Assembly (NCBI GenBank): GCA_902775975.1
Contig: CACYOC010000025.1
Span: forward strand, 1-38,337
Length of the DNA: 38,337 bases
Source of the DNA: an uncultured Bacteroidales bacterium
GTDB lineage: Bacteria > Bacteroidota > Bacteroidia > Bacteroidales > Bacteroidaceae
Direction: 5' to 3'
Shown: positions 24,104-33,365 of the stretch, piece after piece
Layout: each line of letters starts with the position of its first letter
Position numbering within the stretch: the first letter of the stretch is position 1
Program-made: the position numbers and the translations under genes
The notes under the pieces: generated by a model
Database searches by the model: none
Told to the model about the DNA's origin: nothing
What the model saw: only the letters and a program-made list of their open reading frames with translations

Positions 24104-25255
24104 TTATGACAGGAAACCTAACAAAGCACCGGCAGCAACTGCTGAACCGATGACACCCGCCACGTTGGGTCCCATGGCGTGCATGAGCAGAAAGTTGTGG
24201 CGGTCGTACTCTAATCCGAGGTTGTTGGAGATGCGGGCAGCCATAGGAACGGCAGAAACGCCGGCATTACCAATCAGCGGATTCAGTTTCTTGTCTTTTG
24301 GCAGGAAGATGTTCATCACCTTGACAAACAACACACCGCTCATGGTGGCGATGATGAATGCACCGGCACCGATAGCGAAGATGTAAATGGTGTTCATGGT
24401 AAGGAACTCAGAAGCCTGTGTTGAACAGCCTACCGTCAGACCTAACAGCATGACTACGATGTCGTTCAATGCAGCACCAGCGGTCTTAGCCAGACGGGTA
24501 GTCTTGCCACTCTCCTTCAGCAGGTTGCCGAAGAACAGCATGCCCAGCAGCGGCAGACCGGAGGGAACGATGAAGGTGGTAAGCAGCAATCCGACGATGG
24601 GGAAGAGAATGCGCTCCGTCTGACTAACCTGACGAGCAGGCTTCATCTTGATGAGGCGCTCCTTCTTAGTGGTCAGCAGACGCATCAACGGGGGCTGGAT
24701 GAGCGGTACCAGTGCCATGTAGCTATATGCGCAGACGGCAATAGCTCCCATGAGGTTTGGCGACAACTTAGAAGACAGGAAAATGGCGGTCGGGCCGTCG
24801 GCGCCACCAATGATTGCGATACCTGCTGCTTGGTTGGGCTCAAAGCCTAAAGCCAGTGCAAACATATAAGCACCGAAGATGCCGAACTGAGCGGCAGCAC
24901 CAATAAGCATCAGCTTGGGATTGGCCAGCAGGGCTGAAAAGTCTGTCATGGCACCAATGCCCAAGAAGATGAGCGGTGGATACCATCCCTGTCGGACACC
25001 TTGATAGAAAATGTTTAGAACGGAGTTGTCCTCATAGAGACCTATCTCCAATCCAGCATCGGCACGGAAAGGAATGTTGCCTAAGATGATGCCCAGTCCG
25101 ATAGGTACCAGCAGCAGCGGCTCAAAATCCTTCTTGATGGCCAGCCAAATGAAGAAGGCACCTACTGCTATCATAATGAGATTGCCTGCAGTTACGTTGG
25201 CGAAGCCTGTGTAAGTCAGGAACTCATTGAAATTATCTATTATGAATTGCCACAT
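24104..25255 (-). CDS. Sodium-translocating decarboxylase, beta subunit (OadB/MmdB family)
   Basis: The 383-residue membrane protein with about nine to eleven helices is the Na+ pump of biotin-dependent decarboxylases. It decarboxylates carboxybiotin and couples this to Na+ export. The family signature GGADGPTAIFLSSKL contains the conserved Asp153 for Na+/H+ transfer, and NDIVVMLLGLTVGC and NLGLEYDRHNFLLMHAMG are also typical. With mutAB 4 kb away the likely substrate is methylmalonyl-CoA; oxaloacetate is the alternative. It follows the biotin carrier gene after 54 bp. No carboxyltransferase alpha subunit is encoded in the window. Confidence 0.93.
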   Translation of the reverse strand: MWQFIIDNFNEFLTYTGFANVTAGNLIMIAVGAFFIWLAIKKDFEPLLLVPIGLGIILGNIPFRADAGLEIGLYEDNSVLNIFYQGVRQGWYPPLIFLGIGAMTDFSALLANPKLMLIGAAAQFGIFGAYMFALALGFEPNQAAGIAIIGGADGPTAIFLSSKLSPNLMGAIAVCAYSYMALVPLIQPPLMRLLTTKKERLIKMKPARQVSQTERILFPIVGLLLTTFIVPSGLPLLGMLFFGNLLKESGKTTRLAKTAGAALNDIVVMLLGLTVGCSTQASEFLTMNTIYIFAIGAGAFIIATMSGVLFVKVMNIFLPKDKKLNPLIGNAGVSAVPMAARISNNLGLEYDRHNFLLMHAMGPNVAGVIGSAVAAGALLGFLS

Positions 25256-25309
25256 ATAGTCTTTCGTTATTTCTTGATTACGTGATAACGTTATTGCGGT
25301 ATTTCGGTC

Positions 25310-25774
25310 TTAGCCAATCGTCAGCAGGACGCTGCCTTCCATGACGGAATCGCCGGGGTTGACCTTAATGGCGGTGACGGTTCCTGACTGTTCGGCTTCG
25401 ATGTTGTTCTGCATCTTCATGGCTTCCAGAACAACGACGACGTCACCTGTATTAACGCGGTCTCCAACCTTTACCTGCACACTTGTGATGGTACCTGGCA
25501 GGGGAGCTTTAACAGGATTTCCGCTACCTGAGGATACTGGAGCAGCGCTAATCGCTGGACCGCTGGGAGCAGTAGCTTGTGGTTGGGCGGCAGGCTGAAC
25601 GGGAGCCTGAACCTTTGGCTTCACAATGGTAGGATGCTTGGCTGCATTGATAGGTTGCTGCATTTCTACTTCAAACGGAATACCGTTGACATTGACTTTT
25701 GCGATGTTGCCTTCCACCTCTTCGATTTCTACTTCGTAGTCAACACCTTGAACTTTATATTGATACTTGTTCAT
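25310..25774 (-). CDS. Biotin carboxyl carrier subunit of the Na+ decarboxylase
   Basis: The 154-residue protein carries the CO2 on biotin from the carboxyltransferase to the membrane pump. A short N-terminal beta domain (1-45) leads to a flexible Pro/Ala/Gln-rich linker (about 52-88) and a biotinyl domain (89-154). The biotinylation site is Lys120 in EAMKMQ. It lies between the gamma and beta subunit genes, as in Bacteroides decarboxylase clusters. Confidence 0.93.
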   Translation of the reverse strand: MNKYQYKVQGVDYEVEIEEVEGNIAKVNVNGIPFEVEMQQPINAAKHPTIVKPKVQAPVQPAAQPQATAPSGPAISAAPVSSGSGNPVKAPLPGTITSVQVKVGDRVNTGDVVVVLEAMKMQNNIEAEQSGTVTAIKVNPGDSVMEGSVLLTIG

Positions 25775-25780
25775 ATATAT

Positions 25781-25808
25781 AAACTCTAAACATTAAACTC
25801 TAAACTTT
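25781..25808. repeat. 7-bp tandem array (AAACTCT type), 4 units
   Basis: Units read AAACTCT, AAACATT, AAACTCT and AAACTTT. The array fills the gap between the gamma and biotin-carrier genes and overlaps the gamma stop codon (25807-25809). Confidence 0.8.
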
Positions 25809-26844
25809 ATCTCAATTCTGGACCAGTGGGGATGCGTGGAGCCGCATGGCTGGTAGGAACGACCGGCTCGTGGAAATGAGTCATCTGAGCATACTCGTCA
25901 TCCCAGTCGGTATCGCGATGCTTGATGGTGATGATACCGCTTTCTACATCGTGTACATCGTCCTGATACTGCTTGAGGGCTAATCCTATCACAGCCATAT
26001 AGATTTCGCGGTCGATACCCTTGGTCTTCAAGCCTTCCTGCAGAATGACGCCCGTTTTGTGACCAACCTCGATGGTCTTCTCTACCGTCTTGGTAATAGG
26101 CTTGATAGGCTGTTGGTTCACAACTTTCTTTGCAGTTTCTATATGGCGCATCAGCATGCCGAACAGTGTGAAGACAATCCACAGCAGTGCCAGACAGAAG
26201 AAGACGATGCCCATAGCCATGATGGCCATACCGAAACCATGAGGGTCTTCGCGCTTGAACTTTTCAATTTTCGACTCGCTGACTGTCGTGATGTTATGAA
26301 TGCCTAACGTGACACGGTCGGCACTCTTCACTTCCCAGTCACTTGCTGTGCCGTTATTGGCAATGCGAGCGTAAGACTGGTCAGCTCCTAATACAGGAAC
26401 AGTGACGGAGTCAATCAGTTGGGTGGCATTACCGTTATAGAGGGCTATCCATGTCGGTTTCGTAGCTTGTACGGGAACGGCAAGGTGTAGTGCGCCTTTT
26501 GCTGGTGAACTGCCCAGTTGGAAAACGATTAGCTGACGTCCGCTGAGTTGTGTGCGCTGGTCGCCGTTGGGAATTTGGCTCATGCGCTTCACACGTTCTG
26601 GGACGCTCATCTTTTTGTCAAGTACGGAGCGGTCAGTGGTCAGGTACATGCCGCGAATATTGTAGGTAGAGTGAGAAATGTTCGCAATCTCTACCCAGGC
26701 ATGCCGTGCTCCGTATTCGTCAATCAGGCTGTTCTCGTTGTTTGTCATCACTTCGTTCAGCTTGATGCTGGCGTCCATTTGGGCGTGCATAGGCAGCAAA
26801 GTGAGGAACAGGAACAAGCCTGACAGGAGTCCGAATCTTTTCAT
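25807..26844 (-). CDS. Na+ decarboxylase gamma-type subunit with N-terminal lamin-tail domain
   Basis: The 345-residue protein has a signal peptide (1-21, ending HAQ) and a lamin-tail-like beta domain outside the membrane (about 25-190, with IKLNEVMTNNENS and WVEIANISHSTYNIRGMYLT). A single membrane helix follows (about 206-231), then a cytoplasmic tail. The tail ends in a conserved segment (IYMAVIGLALKQY...ESGIITIKH). Gamma subunits anchor and assemble decarboxylase complexes. The extra lamin-tail domain is a feature I associate with Bacteroidetes versions. It heads the gamma, carrier, beta gene run. A 9-bp repeat array lies just upstream, and no standard promoter is visible there. Confidence 0.82.
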   Translation of the reverse strand: MKRFGLLSGLFLFLTLLPMHAQMDASIKLNEVMTNNENSLIDEYGARHAWVEIANISHSTYNIRGMYLTTDRSVLDKKMSVPERVKRMSQIPNGDQRTQLSGRQLIVFQLGSSPAKGALHLAVPVQATKPTWIALYNGNATQLIDSVTVPVLGADQSYARIANNGTASDWEVKSADRVTLGIHNITTVSESKIEKFKREDPHGFGMAIMAMGIVFFCLALLWIVFTLFGMLMRHIETAKKVVNQQPIKPITKTVEKTIEVGHKTGVILQEGLKTKGIDREIYMAVIGLALKQYQDDVHDVESGIITIKHRDTDWDDEYAQMTHFHEPVVPTSHAAPRIPTGPELR

Positions 26845-26879
26845 CTGCTTTGTTGTTATTTTGGTGTATTATTATTTTT

Positions 26880-26965
26880 GGGTCTTATGGGCCTTATGGG
26901 TCTTATGGGTCTTATGGGTCTTATGGGTCTTATGGGTCTTATGGGCCTTATGGGGCTTATGGGTC
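26880..26965. repeat. 9-bp tandem array (GGGTCTTAT), 9 full copies
   Basis: Nine uninterrupted copies run from 26880 to 26960, followed by a partial copy. Two copies have GGGCCTTAT and one GGGGCTTAT; the other six are identical. The array lies between the transporter stop codon (26970) and the gamma subunit start (26844), i.e. in the leader of the decarboxylase genes. Confidence 0.95.
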
Positions 26966-26969
26966 AGCC

Positions 26970-28661
26970 CTATCCGCAGAAAAACAGTACAATGAGCTGA
27001 GCGGTAAAGATGCGCAAGAACATCGATAGCGGATATACCGTTGAATAGCCGAGAGCAGGAGCCTCTTTTGAACAGATACTGTTAGCGTATGCCAAAGCTG
27101 GCGGATCAGTATAGGTACCGGCAATCATACCTGCCAAGGTGAAGTAGTTGAACTTGTATTTCAAGCGGGCTATGGGACCTACAATCAGGATGGGGATGAT
27201 GGTAATGAGAAAACCCGTCAGGACGAATAAAAGTCCATCACCGTCAACGACCGTTTTGACGAAGCCTGCTCCTGCCTTGATGCCTACCGAGGCTAAGAAG
27301 AGCACCAGTCCTATTTCGCGCAACATCATGTTAGCCGATGTTGAGGTGTATGTGACGAGGTGTATCTTATAGCCATAGCGGCCAATGAGAATGGCGATGA
27401 TAAGCGGTCCTCCGGCGATACCGAGCTTCAGTGGTACGGGCATGCCTGGAATGGCAAATGGCAGCGAACCGAAGATGATGCCCATGATGATGCCGACGAA
27501 AATGGTAGCGATGTTCGGTGCATTCAAGCGGCGTATGCTATTACCCATCTTGTTGGCAACGCGGTCAACGGCATCCTCGGGACCTACGACCATAATGCGG
27601 TCACCGACCTGTAATGGCAAGGTTGCCGATGCAAAGAGATCCATGCCGTGGCGGGTTACACGAGTAACATTGACACCATGAACACTCGAGAAGTGCATGG
27701 AGGCCAGCGTCTTGCCGTTGATTTCAGAATTGGTGATTAGTATGCGCTTAGATACCAAGGGCTGGTCTTGTTGTTCGAAATCGACATCAATCTTTGGACC
27801 GATGAAGGCTGTAATGGCTTCCTGGTCCGCCTCGGCACAGACAATAAGCATCTGGTCTCCAACATAGAATACCGTCTTGCTGTTAGGGATGGACAATTCT
27901 CCATTGTGAACGATGCGGGATACCACAAAGTCGCGATTCAGGAAGTCGTGTACCTGCAACAAGGTCTTGCCCTCCAAGTATTTGTTGGTAACTTCCAAGT
28001 GCATTTTATACGGTTTCTTGTTGGCACTGGTCTCATCCAGAGCCTGCAGACGTGCTTCCTCCTCCTCCAGTTTTATCTTACACACGTACCTTATTATAAT
28101 AGTAGCACCTATGATGCCCAGCACACCCAATGGATAAGCACAGGCGTAGGCAGAGGCTATCTGGGGAGCTCCGTTAGGGAATACAGACTGTAATGCTTCA
28201 TTGGCAGCACCCAGTCCAGGGGTATTTGTGACTGCACCATACAGGGTACCAACCATCATAGGCAGGCTGGCAACGTTGGAGGTATCAAAGAAGATGAAGT
28301 AGCAGGCAAACATCACCAAAACATTGAGCACAATGGCAATGGTTGCCAAAGCATTGAGCTTGACTCCTGCCTTCCCGAAACTCTCAAAGAAACCCGGTCC
28401 CACCTGTAAACCTATCATGAAGACAAACAGAATGAGACCGAAATCCTGAACAAACGTCAGTATAGGGGTGGGGGCGGTGAAACCGATGTGTCCCGCAACA
28501 ATACCTGCAAAAAGAACAAAAGTCACTCCCAAGGAGATACCCATCACCTTGAACTTCCCTAAATAGACACCAGCGGCAATGACAATAGCGTAGAGCAATG
28601 CAATGTGCGCTACCGAGTCATTTGTCAGAAACAAATCTTTTAACCATTCGAACGATTCCAT
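26970..28661 (-). CDS. AspT/YidE-type transporter with two RCK (TrkA-C) domains
   Basis: The 563-residue inner-membrane protein belongs to the aspartate:alanine exchanger family. About five membrane helices on each side flank two cytoplasmic TrkA-C modules (about 218-290 and 303-372). Family motifs include [18 protein letters not shown], then [20 protein letters not shown] near the first half, and the C-terminal [17 protein letters not shown] and [13 protein letters not shown]. Characterised members exchange Asp for Ala, or in related organisms dicarboxylates. The substrate here cannot be told. It lies upstream of the decarboxylase genes on the same strand, so cotranscription through the 9-bp repeat is possible. 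Confidence 0.88.
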   Translation of the reverse strand: MESFEWLKDLFLTNDSVAHIALLYAIVIAAGVYLGKFKVMGISLGVTFVLFAGIVAGHIGFTAPTPILTFVQDFGLILFVFMIGLQVGPGFFESFGKAGVKLNALATIAIVLNVLVMFACYFIFFDTSNVASLPMMVGTLYGAVTNTPGLGAANEALQSVFPNGAPQIASAYACAYPLGVLGIIGATIIIRYVCKIKLEEEEARLQALDETSANKKPYKMHLEVTNKYLEGKTLLQVHDFLNRDFVVSRIVHNGELSIPNSKTVFYVGDQMLIVCAEADQEAITAFIGPKIDVDFEQQDQPLVSKRILITNSEINGKTLASMHFSSVHGVNVTRVTRHGMDLFASATLPLQVGDRIMVVGPEDAVDRVANKMGNSIRRLNAPNIATIFVGIIMGIIFGSLPFAIPGMPVPLKLGIAGGPLIIAILIGRYGYKIHLVTYTSTSANMMLREIGLVLFLASVGIKAGAGFVKTVVDGDGLLFVLTGFLITIIPILIVGPIARLKYKFNYFTLAGMIAGTYTDPPALAYANSICSKEAPALGYSTVYPLSMFLRIFTAQLIVLFFCG

Positions 28662-28685
28662 ACCTATATAATGCTAAATCGGGTG

Positions 28686-28693
28686 CAAAGGTA
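28686..28693 (-). promoter_or_regulatory. Bacteroidetes -7 promoter element of the transporter gene
   Basis: The minus strand reads TACCTTTG, 24 bp before the ATG. A TTG lies 18 bp upstream of it. Confidence 0.55.
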
Positions 28694-28786
28694 CTAAAAA
28701 ATGGCACAACACAAGCATTTTTGTGCAACTATTTTTCGTAAATATGAAATATTTATTAAATTCTTCGTCAGTTCAAAATAAATTAG

Positions 28787-28794
28787 TACCTTTG
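28787..28794 (+). promoter_or_regulatory. Bacteroidetes -7 promoter element of mutA
   Basis: TACCTTTG matches TAnnTTTG, 41 bp before the mutA ATG. A weak TTCG lies 19 bp upstream. I see no cobalamin riboswitch in the leader. Confidence 0.6.
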
Positions 28795-28835
28795 CAACTC
28801 GGAAATATTACTTATATAATAATTACACAATTTTT

Positions 28836-30692
28836 ATGGCAAACAAAGAAAAACTCTTCAGCGAGTTTCAGGCCCCTACCACTCAAGAGTGGTTGGACAA
28901 AATCGAAGTCGATTTGAAAGGTGCCGATTTCCAGAAACGACTCGTATGGAGAACCAATGAAGGGTTTGACGTACAGCCCTTCTATCGCCGAGAAGACTTG
29001 GCAAATCTGAAAACACCCGATGCTTTGCCTGGCGAATTTCCTTTCGTTCGTGGCAACAAGAAAGACTCTAACGAGTGGTATGTCCGTCAGAACATCAAGG
29101 TGGATGACCCCGTAGAGGCTAACCAGAAAGCGCTCGACATTCTGAACAAAGGCGTTGACTCCATTGGCTTCCGCTTTGGCGGCGACAAGGTCAGTGCTGA
29201 GTTCTTGGAGACATTGTTGAAGGATATCCGCTTGGATATTGTCGAGGTGAGCTATCGCACTTGTCCCCGTCATGCGCTGGAACTTGCCCAGTTGCTCGTT
29301 AAGTATTTCGAGAAGCACGGCTATGACAAGGAGAAGATTGTGGGTGGCGTAGGTTTCGACCCCATCGACAAGATGCTGCAGAAGGGTAAGGACACGACTC
29401 CCCTGTTGGAGGTGGCTCCCCAGTTGGTAGAAACCCTGAAGGACTATCCCAACCTGCGCTGCATCATGGTACACAGCGACACACTGAACAATGCCGGTGC
29501 CTATATCGTTCAGGAATTGGGCTATGCTCTGGCTTGGGGTAACGAGTACCTGCAGCAGTTGGTTGATGCCGGTGTCGATGTGGATACTGCTGCCAAGAGC
29601 ATCAAGTTCTATATGGGCATCTCGGAGAACTACTTCATGGAGATCGCCAAGTTCCGTGCTGCCCGTCTGCTGTGGGCTCAGATTGTGAAGCAGTATGAGC
29701 CGAAGTGCGACTGTGCCTGCCAGATGATTATCAACGCCACGACGTCAACTTATAACCAGACGCTGTTTGACTCTTACGTCAACCTGCTGCGTTCTCAGAC
29801 CGAGGCGATGAGTGCTGCCTTGGGTGGTGTTCACTCTATGGTAGTTGCTCCCTTTGATGGCGTTTATGAGAAGCCGACCGATTTCTCCGAGCGTATCGCC
29901 CGCAACCAGCAGTTGCTGATTAAGGAGGAGAGCCATTTCGACCGTATCGTTGACCCCTCTGCCGGTTCTTACTATATTGAGCACCTGACCGATGCACTGG
30001 CTCAGGAGGCTTGGAAGATATTCCTGAAGGTTGAGGAGGAAGGCGGTTTCCTGCAGGCTGTGAAGAACGGCACAGTGCAGGACGATATCAACGCTACCAA
30101 TGTAAAGCGTCATGGTGATGCCGCCAAGCGCAAGGAGTTCATTCTGGGTACCAACCAGTTCCCCAACTTCACCGAGAAGAGCGAGGGCAAGCGTGCTCTG
30201 AACGCTGCCTGCTGCTGTCATGGCGGTGAGCAGAGTTGCGAGGCTTCCTTCAAGAAGTTGGAGACCACCCGTCTGGCTGCCGACTTCGAAGACCTGCGCA
30301 TCCATACCGAGGAGTCGAAGGTGCCTACCGCCTTCATGCTGACCATCGGCAACCTCGCCATGCGTCAGGCTCGTGCCCAGTTCTCTTGCAACTTCCTCGC
30401 CTGTGCCGGCTACAAGGTCATCGATAACCTCGGCTTCAAGACCGTCGAAGAAGGTGTTGATGCTGCCCTCGAGGCTAAGGCCGACATCGTGGTTATCTGC
30501 TCCAGCGATGATGAGTATGCCGAATATGCCATCCCTGCCTTCAAGTATCTCAATGGCCGTGCGATGTTTGTTGTAGCTGGTGCTCCTGCCTGCATGGACG
30601 ACCTGAAGGCTGCCGGCATCGAGAACTTCATCCATGTTCGTTGCAACGTATTGGAAACCCTCAAAGAGTATAATGCTAAGTTAGGAATCTAG
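28836..30692 (+). CDS. mutA: Methylmalonyl-CoA mutase, small (beta) subunit
   Basis: The 618-residue protein is the non-catalytic partner of MutB in the B12-dependent interconversion of succinyl-CoA and methylmalonyl-CoA. It has the TIM-barrel fold (about 25-440), with EWLDKIEVDLKGADF at the start and DRIVDPSAGSYYIEHLTD in the barrel. The C-terminal flavodoxin-like domain (about 480-618) lacks the DxHxxG cobalamin motif, as expected for the small subunit. Length is typical. A cysteine-rich stretch (CCCHGGEQSC, about 457-466) lies in the linker and is unusual. Normally mutB follows directly; here a four-helix-bundle cassette intervenes. Confidence 0.95.
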   Translation: MANKEKLFSEFQAPTTQEWLDKIEVDLKGADFQKRLVWRTNEGFDVQPFYRREDLANLKTPDALPGEFPFVRGNKKDSNEWYVRQNIKVDDPVEANQKALDILNKGVDSIGFRFGGDKVSAEFLETLLKDIRLDIVEVSYRTCPRHALELAQLLVKYFEKHGYDKEKIVGGVGFDPIDKMLQKGKDTTPLLEVAPQLVETLKDYPNLRCIMVHSDTLNNAGAYIVQELGYALAWGNEYLQQLVDAGVDVDTAAKSIKFYMGISENYFMEIAKFRAARLLWAQIVKQYEPKCDCACQMIINATTSTYNQTLFDSYVNLLRSQTEAMSAALGGVHSMVVAPFDGVYEKPTDFSERIARNQQLLIKEESHFDRIVDPSAGSYYIEHLTDALAQEAWKIFLKVEEEGGFLQAVKNGTVQDDINATNVKRHGDAAKRKEFILGTNQFPNFTEKSEGKRALNAACCCHGGEQSCEASFKKLETTRLAADFEDLRIHTEESKVPTAFMLTIGNLAMRQARAQFSCNFLACAGYKVIDNLGFKTVEEGVDAALEAKADIVVICSSDDEYAEYAIPAFKYLNGRAMFVVAGAPACMDDLKAAGIENFIHVRCNVLETLKEYNAKLGI

Positions 30693-30697
30693 TTAAT

Positions 30698-30732
30698 TTA
30701 CGATTTTACTATTTACTATTTACGATTTATTT
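30698..30732. repeat. Inverted repeat arm B1, made of 7-bp ATTTACT/ATTTACG units
   Basis: Units ATTTACG, ATTTTACT, ATTTACT, ATTTACG and ATTTATT start 6 bp after the mutA stop. ACTATTTACTATTT (30708-30721) and ACGATTTATTT (30722-30732) are the inverted partners of 31145-31158 and 31130-31140. Confidence 0.85.
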
Positions 30733-30755
30733 TCGATTTGGTTATTTAGTTATTT

Positions 30756-31142
30756 ATGACGAAGGATGATTTGCGTGAGAGGATGACTGTTTTTGCAGTT
30801 AGAATCGTGAAAATGGTTGATGCGATGCCTCAGACGGTATCGGGATTGGCTATCGCGCGACAGATAGTCCGCTCTGGCACTTCTCCTTCTGCCAACTATC
30901 GTGCAGCATGTCTGGCAAAATCCGACAAGGATTTTATCAACAAGTTAAAAATGGTGGAGGAAGAACTGGACGAAACCTGTCACTGGCTAGAGATTATTAT
31001 GCGCAGTGAGATGGTAAAAGAGTCACGCATGAAACCCCTCCATCAAGAGTGCTGTGAATTGCTGAATATCATTGCTAAATCGATAGTCACAACAAAGACA
31101 AGAATGACTTCGGATGAAATGGCCAAATCAAATAAATCGTAA
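30756..31142 (+). CDS. Four-helix-bundle protein (S23 / intervening-sequence family), second copy
   Basis: The 128-residue helical protein is related to the one at 13118-13471. It shares FAVRIVKM, RSGTSPSANYRAA, SDKDFINKLKM and EELDETCHWLEII. Its role is unknown. It sits between mutA and mutB on the same strand, where nothing is needed for the enzyme. It is bracketed by inverted arrays of 7-bp units, the right one of which encodes its last residues (SNKS) and stop. No reverse transcriptase or rRNA gene is near, so neither a retroelement accessory role nor a 23S intervening sequence fits directly. I infer an inserted cassette. Confidence 0.88.
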   Translation: MTKDDLRERMTVFAVRIVKMVDAMPQTVSGLAIARQIVRSGTSPSANYRAACLAKSDKDFINKLKMVEEELDETCHWLEIIMRSEMVKESRMKPLHQECCELLNIIAKSIVTTKTRMTSDEMAKSNKS

Positions 31143-31178
31143 ATAAATAGTAAATAGTAAATCGTCAAATAGTAAATA
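31130..31178. repeat. Inverted repeat arm B2, made of 7-bp AGTAAAT units
   Basis: AAATAAATCGT (31130-31140) and AAATAGTAAATAGT (31145-31158) are exact reverse complements of parts of arm B1, with a 4-nt insertion between them. Further AGTAAAT and CGTCAAAT units extend to about 31178, just before mutB. Confidence 0.85.
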
Positions 31179-31184
31179 AAGAAG

Positions 31185-33350
31185 ATGAGAAAAGATTTTA
31201 GTAAAATAGATATCTATGCAGGCATCCATGCTCAAGATGGTGCCAAGTGGATTAAAGATAATGGTATAGAGGCCGACTGGAAGACCCCGGAACACATTGA
31301 AGTGCGTCCTGTCTATACCAAGGAAGACCTGGAAGGCATGGAACACCTCGACTTTACAGCCGGTATTCCTCCCTATCTGCGCGGTCCGTACAGTATGATG
31401 TATCCCTTCCGTCCGTGGACTATCCGTCAGTATGCCGGATTCTCTACTGCTGAAGAGTCAAATGCTTTCTATCGTCGTAACCTGGCATCAGGTCAGAAAG
31501 GTCTTTCTGTAGCCTTCGACCTGCCTACACACCGTGGTTATGACCCCGACAACGCTCGTGTAGTGGGCGATGTAGGTAAGGCTGGTGTGTCTATCTGTAA
31601 TGAGGAGAACATGAAGGTGCTTTTCAGCGGTATCCCCTTGAACAAGATGTCTGTTTCTATGACTATGAACGGTGCCGTACTGCCTATCCTGGCATTCTAC
31701 ATCGTAGCAGGTCTGGAGCAGGGTGCTCAGTTGGAGGAGATGGCAGGAACCATCCAGAACGATATTCTGAAGGAGTTCATGGTGCGTAACACCTATATCT
31801 ATCCTCCTGCATTCTCCATGAAGATTATCGCAGATATCTTCGAATATACTTCTCAGAAGATGCCTAAGTTCAACAGCATCTCTATATCAGGTTATCACAT
31901 GCAGGAGGCTGGTGCTACCGCTGACATCGAGTTGGCCTACACCTTGGCCGATGGTATGGACTATCTGCGCACGGGTGTCAATGCCGGTATCGACGTCGAT
32001 GCCTTCGCACCCCGTCTGAGCTTCTTCTGGGCCATCGGTATGAATCACTTCATGGAGATTGCCAAGATGCGTGCAGGTCGTCTGCTGTGGGCTAAGATTG
32101 TGAAGAGCTTCGGTGCCAAGAATCCTAAGTCACTGGCTTTGCGTACCCACTCACAGACCTCTGGTTGGTCACTCACCGAGCAGGATCCCTTCAATAACGT
32201 AGGCCGTACCTGTATCGAGGCTATGGCTGCCGTACTGGGTCACACCCAGTCGCTGCACACCAATGCGCTCGACGAGGCTATCGCCCTGCCAACCGACTTC
32301 TCGGCTCGTATCGCCCGTAACACTCAGATTTACATCCAGAACGAGACCAAGGTCTGCAAGCAGATCGACCCCTGGGCTGGTTCTTACTATGTGGAGACGC
32401 TGACCAACGAGCTGGTTCACAAGGCTTGGGAGCACATTCAGGAGATTGAGAAACTGGGCGGTATGGCAAAGGCTATCGAGACCGGTCTGCCCAAGATGCG
32501 TATCGAGGAGGCTGCTGCCCGTACCCAGGCTCGTATCGACTCTGGCGTGCAGACCATCGTCGGCACCAACAAGTACCGTCTGGAGCACGAAGACCCCATC
32601 GACATCCTCGAGGTGGATAACACTGCCGTCCGCAAGCAGCAGGAGGAGAGCTTGAAGCAGGTTCGTGCTACCCGCGATGAGGCCGCTTGTCAGGCAGCCC
32701 TCAAGGCTATTACCGACTGTGTTCGCGACTTCAAGGAAGGCCGCAAGTCGGAGAACAACCTGCTCGATTTGGCCGTCAAGGCTGCTCAGCTGCGTTGTAC
32801 CTTAGGTGAGATTTCGGATGCCTGCGAGGAAATCGTAGGTCGTTATAAAGCAGTAATCAGAACCATTTCAGGCGTGTATAGTTCAGAATCAAAGAATGAC
32901 AGCGACTTCGAGTTGGCATGCAAGCTGACCGATGAGTTTGCTAAGAAGGAAGGTCGCCGTCCCCGTATCTTCATCGCAAAGATGGGTCAGGACGGTCACG
33001 ACCGTGGTGCAAAAGTGGTAGCAACGGGATATGCCGACTGCGGTTTCGACGTCGATATGGGTCCCTTGTTCCAGACTCCTGCCGAGGCAGCTCGCGAGGC
33101 CGTTGAGAACGATGTGCATATCGTCGGTGCCTCGTCGTTGGCAGCAGGTCACAAGACCCTCATTCCGCAGCTCATCGAGGAGTTGAAGAAACTGGGTCGC
33201 GAGGACATCATGGTGATTGCCGGTGGTGTCATCCCCGCTCAGGACTACGACTTCCTCTATCAGGCTGGCGTCGCTGCCATCTTCGGTCCTGGCACGTCAG
33301 TGGCTAAGGCTGCCGTCGAGATGATGAAGATATTGCTCGACGAAGAGTAA
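31185..33350 (+). CDS. mutB: Methylmalonyl-CoA mutase, large (alpha) subunit
   Basis: The 721-residue catalytic subunit binds coenzyme B12 and interconverts (R)-methylmalonyl-CoA and succinyl-CoA. The TIM barrel (about 40-560) holds [20 protein letters not shown] followed by [11 protein letters not shown], and later [19 protein letters not shown]. The B12 domain (about 590-721) contains the base-off motif DGHDRG with His605, [10 protein letters not shown] and AGGVIP. Length and motifs are normal. With the decarboxylase subunits encoded on the other side of mutA it fits the succinate-to-propionate pathway. It is separated from mutA by 492 bp of cassette but is probably still read from the same promoter. 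Confidence 0.97.
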   Translation: MRKDFSKIDIYAGIHAQDGAKWIKDNGIEADWKTPEHIEVRPVYTKEDLEGMEHLDFTAGIPPYLRGPYSMMYPFRPWTIRQYAGFSTAEESNAFYRRNLASGQKGLSVAFDLPTHRGYDPDNARVVGDVGKAGVSICNEENMKVLFSGIPLNKMSVSMTMNGAVLPILAFYIVAGLEQGAQLEEMAGTIQNDILKEFMVRNTYIYPPAFSMKIIADIFEYTSQKMPKFNSISISGYHMQEAGATADIELAYTLADGMDYLRTGVNAGIDVDAFAPRLSFFWAIGMNHFMEIAKMRAGRLLWAKIVKSFGAKNPKSLALRTHSQTSGWSLTEQDPFNNVGRTCIEAMAAVLGHTQSLHTNALDEAIALPTDFSARIARNTQIYIQNETKVCKQIDPWAGSYYVETLTNELVHKAWEHIQEIEKLGGMAKAIETGLPKMRIEEAAARTQARIDSGVQTIVGTNKYRLEHEDPIDILEVDNTAVRKQQEESLKQVRATRDEAACQAALKAITDCVRDFKEGRKSENNLLDLAVKAAQLRCTLGEISDACEEIVGRYKAVIRTISGVYSSESKNDSDFELACKLTDEFAKKEGRRPRIFIAKMGQDGHDRGAKVVATGYADCGFDVDMGPLFQTPAEAAREAVENDVHIVGASSLAAGHKTLIPQLIEELKKLGREDIMVIAGGVIPAQDYDFLYQAGVAAIFGPGTSVAKAAVEMMKILLDEE

Positions 33351-33365
33351 CTGGAAACTTTTCAG

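Noticed and set aside
28795-28835. Cobalamin riboswitch before mutA
   Set aside because: The predicted leader is about 40 nt, too short, and no B12-box sequence is visible.
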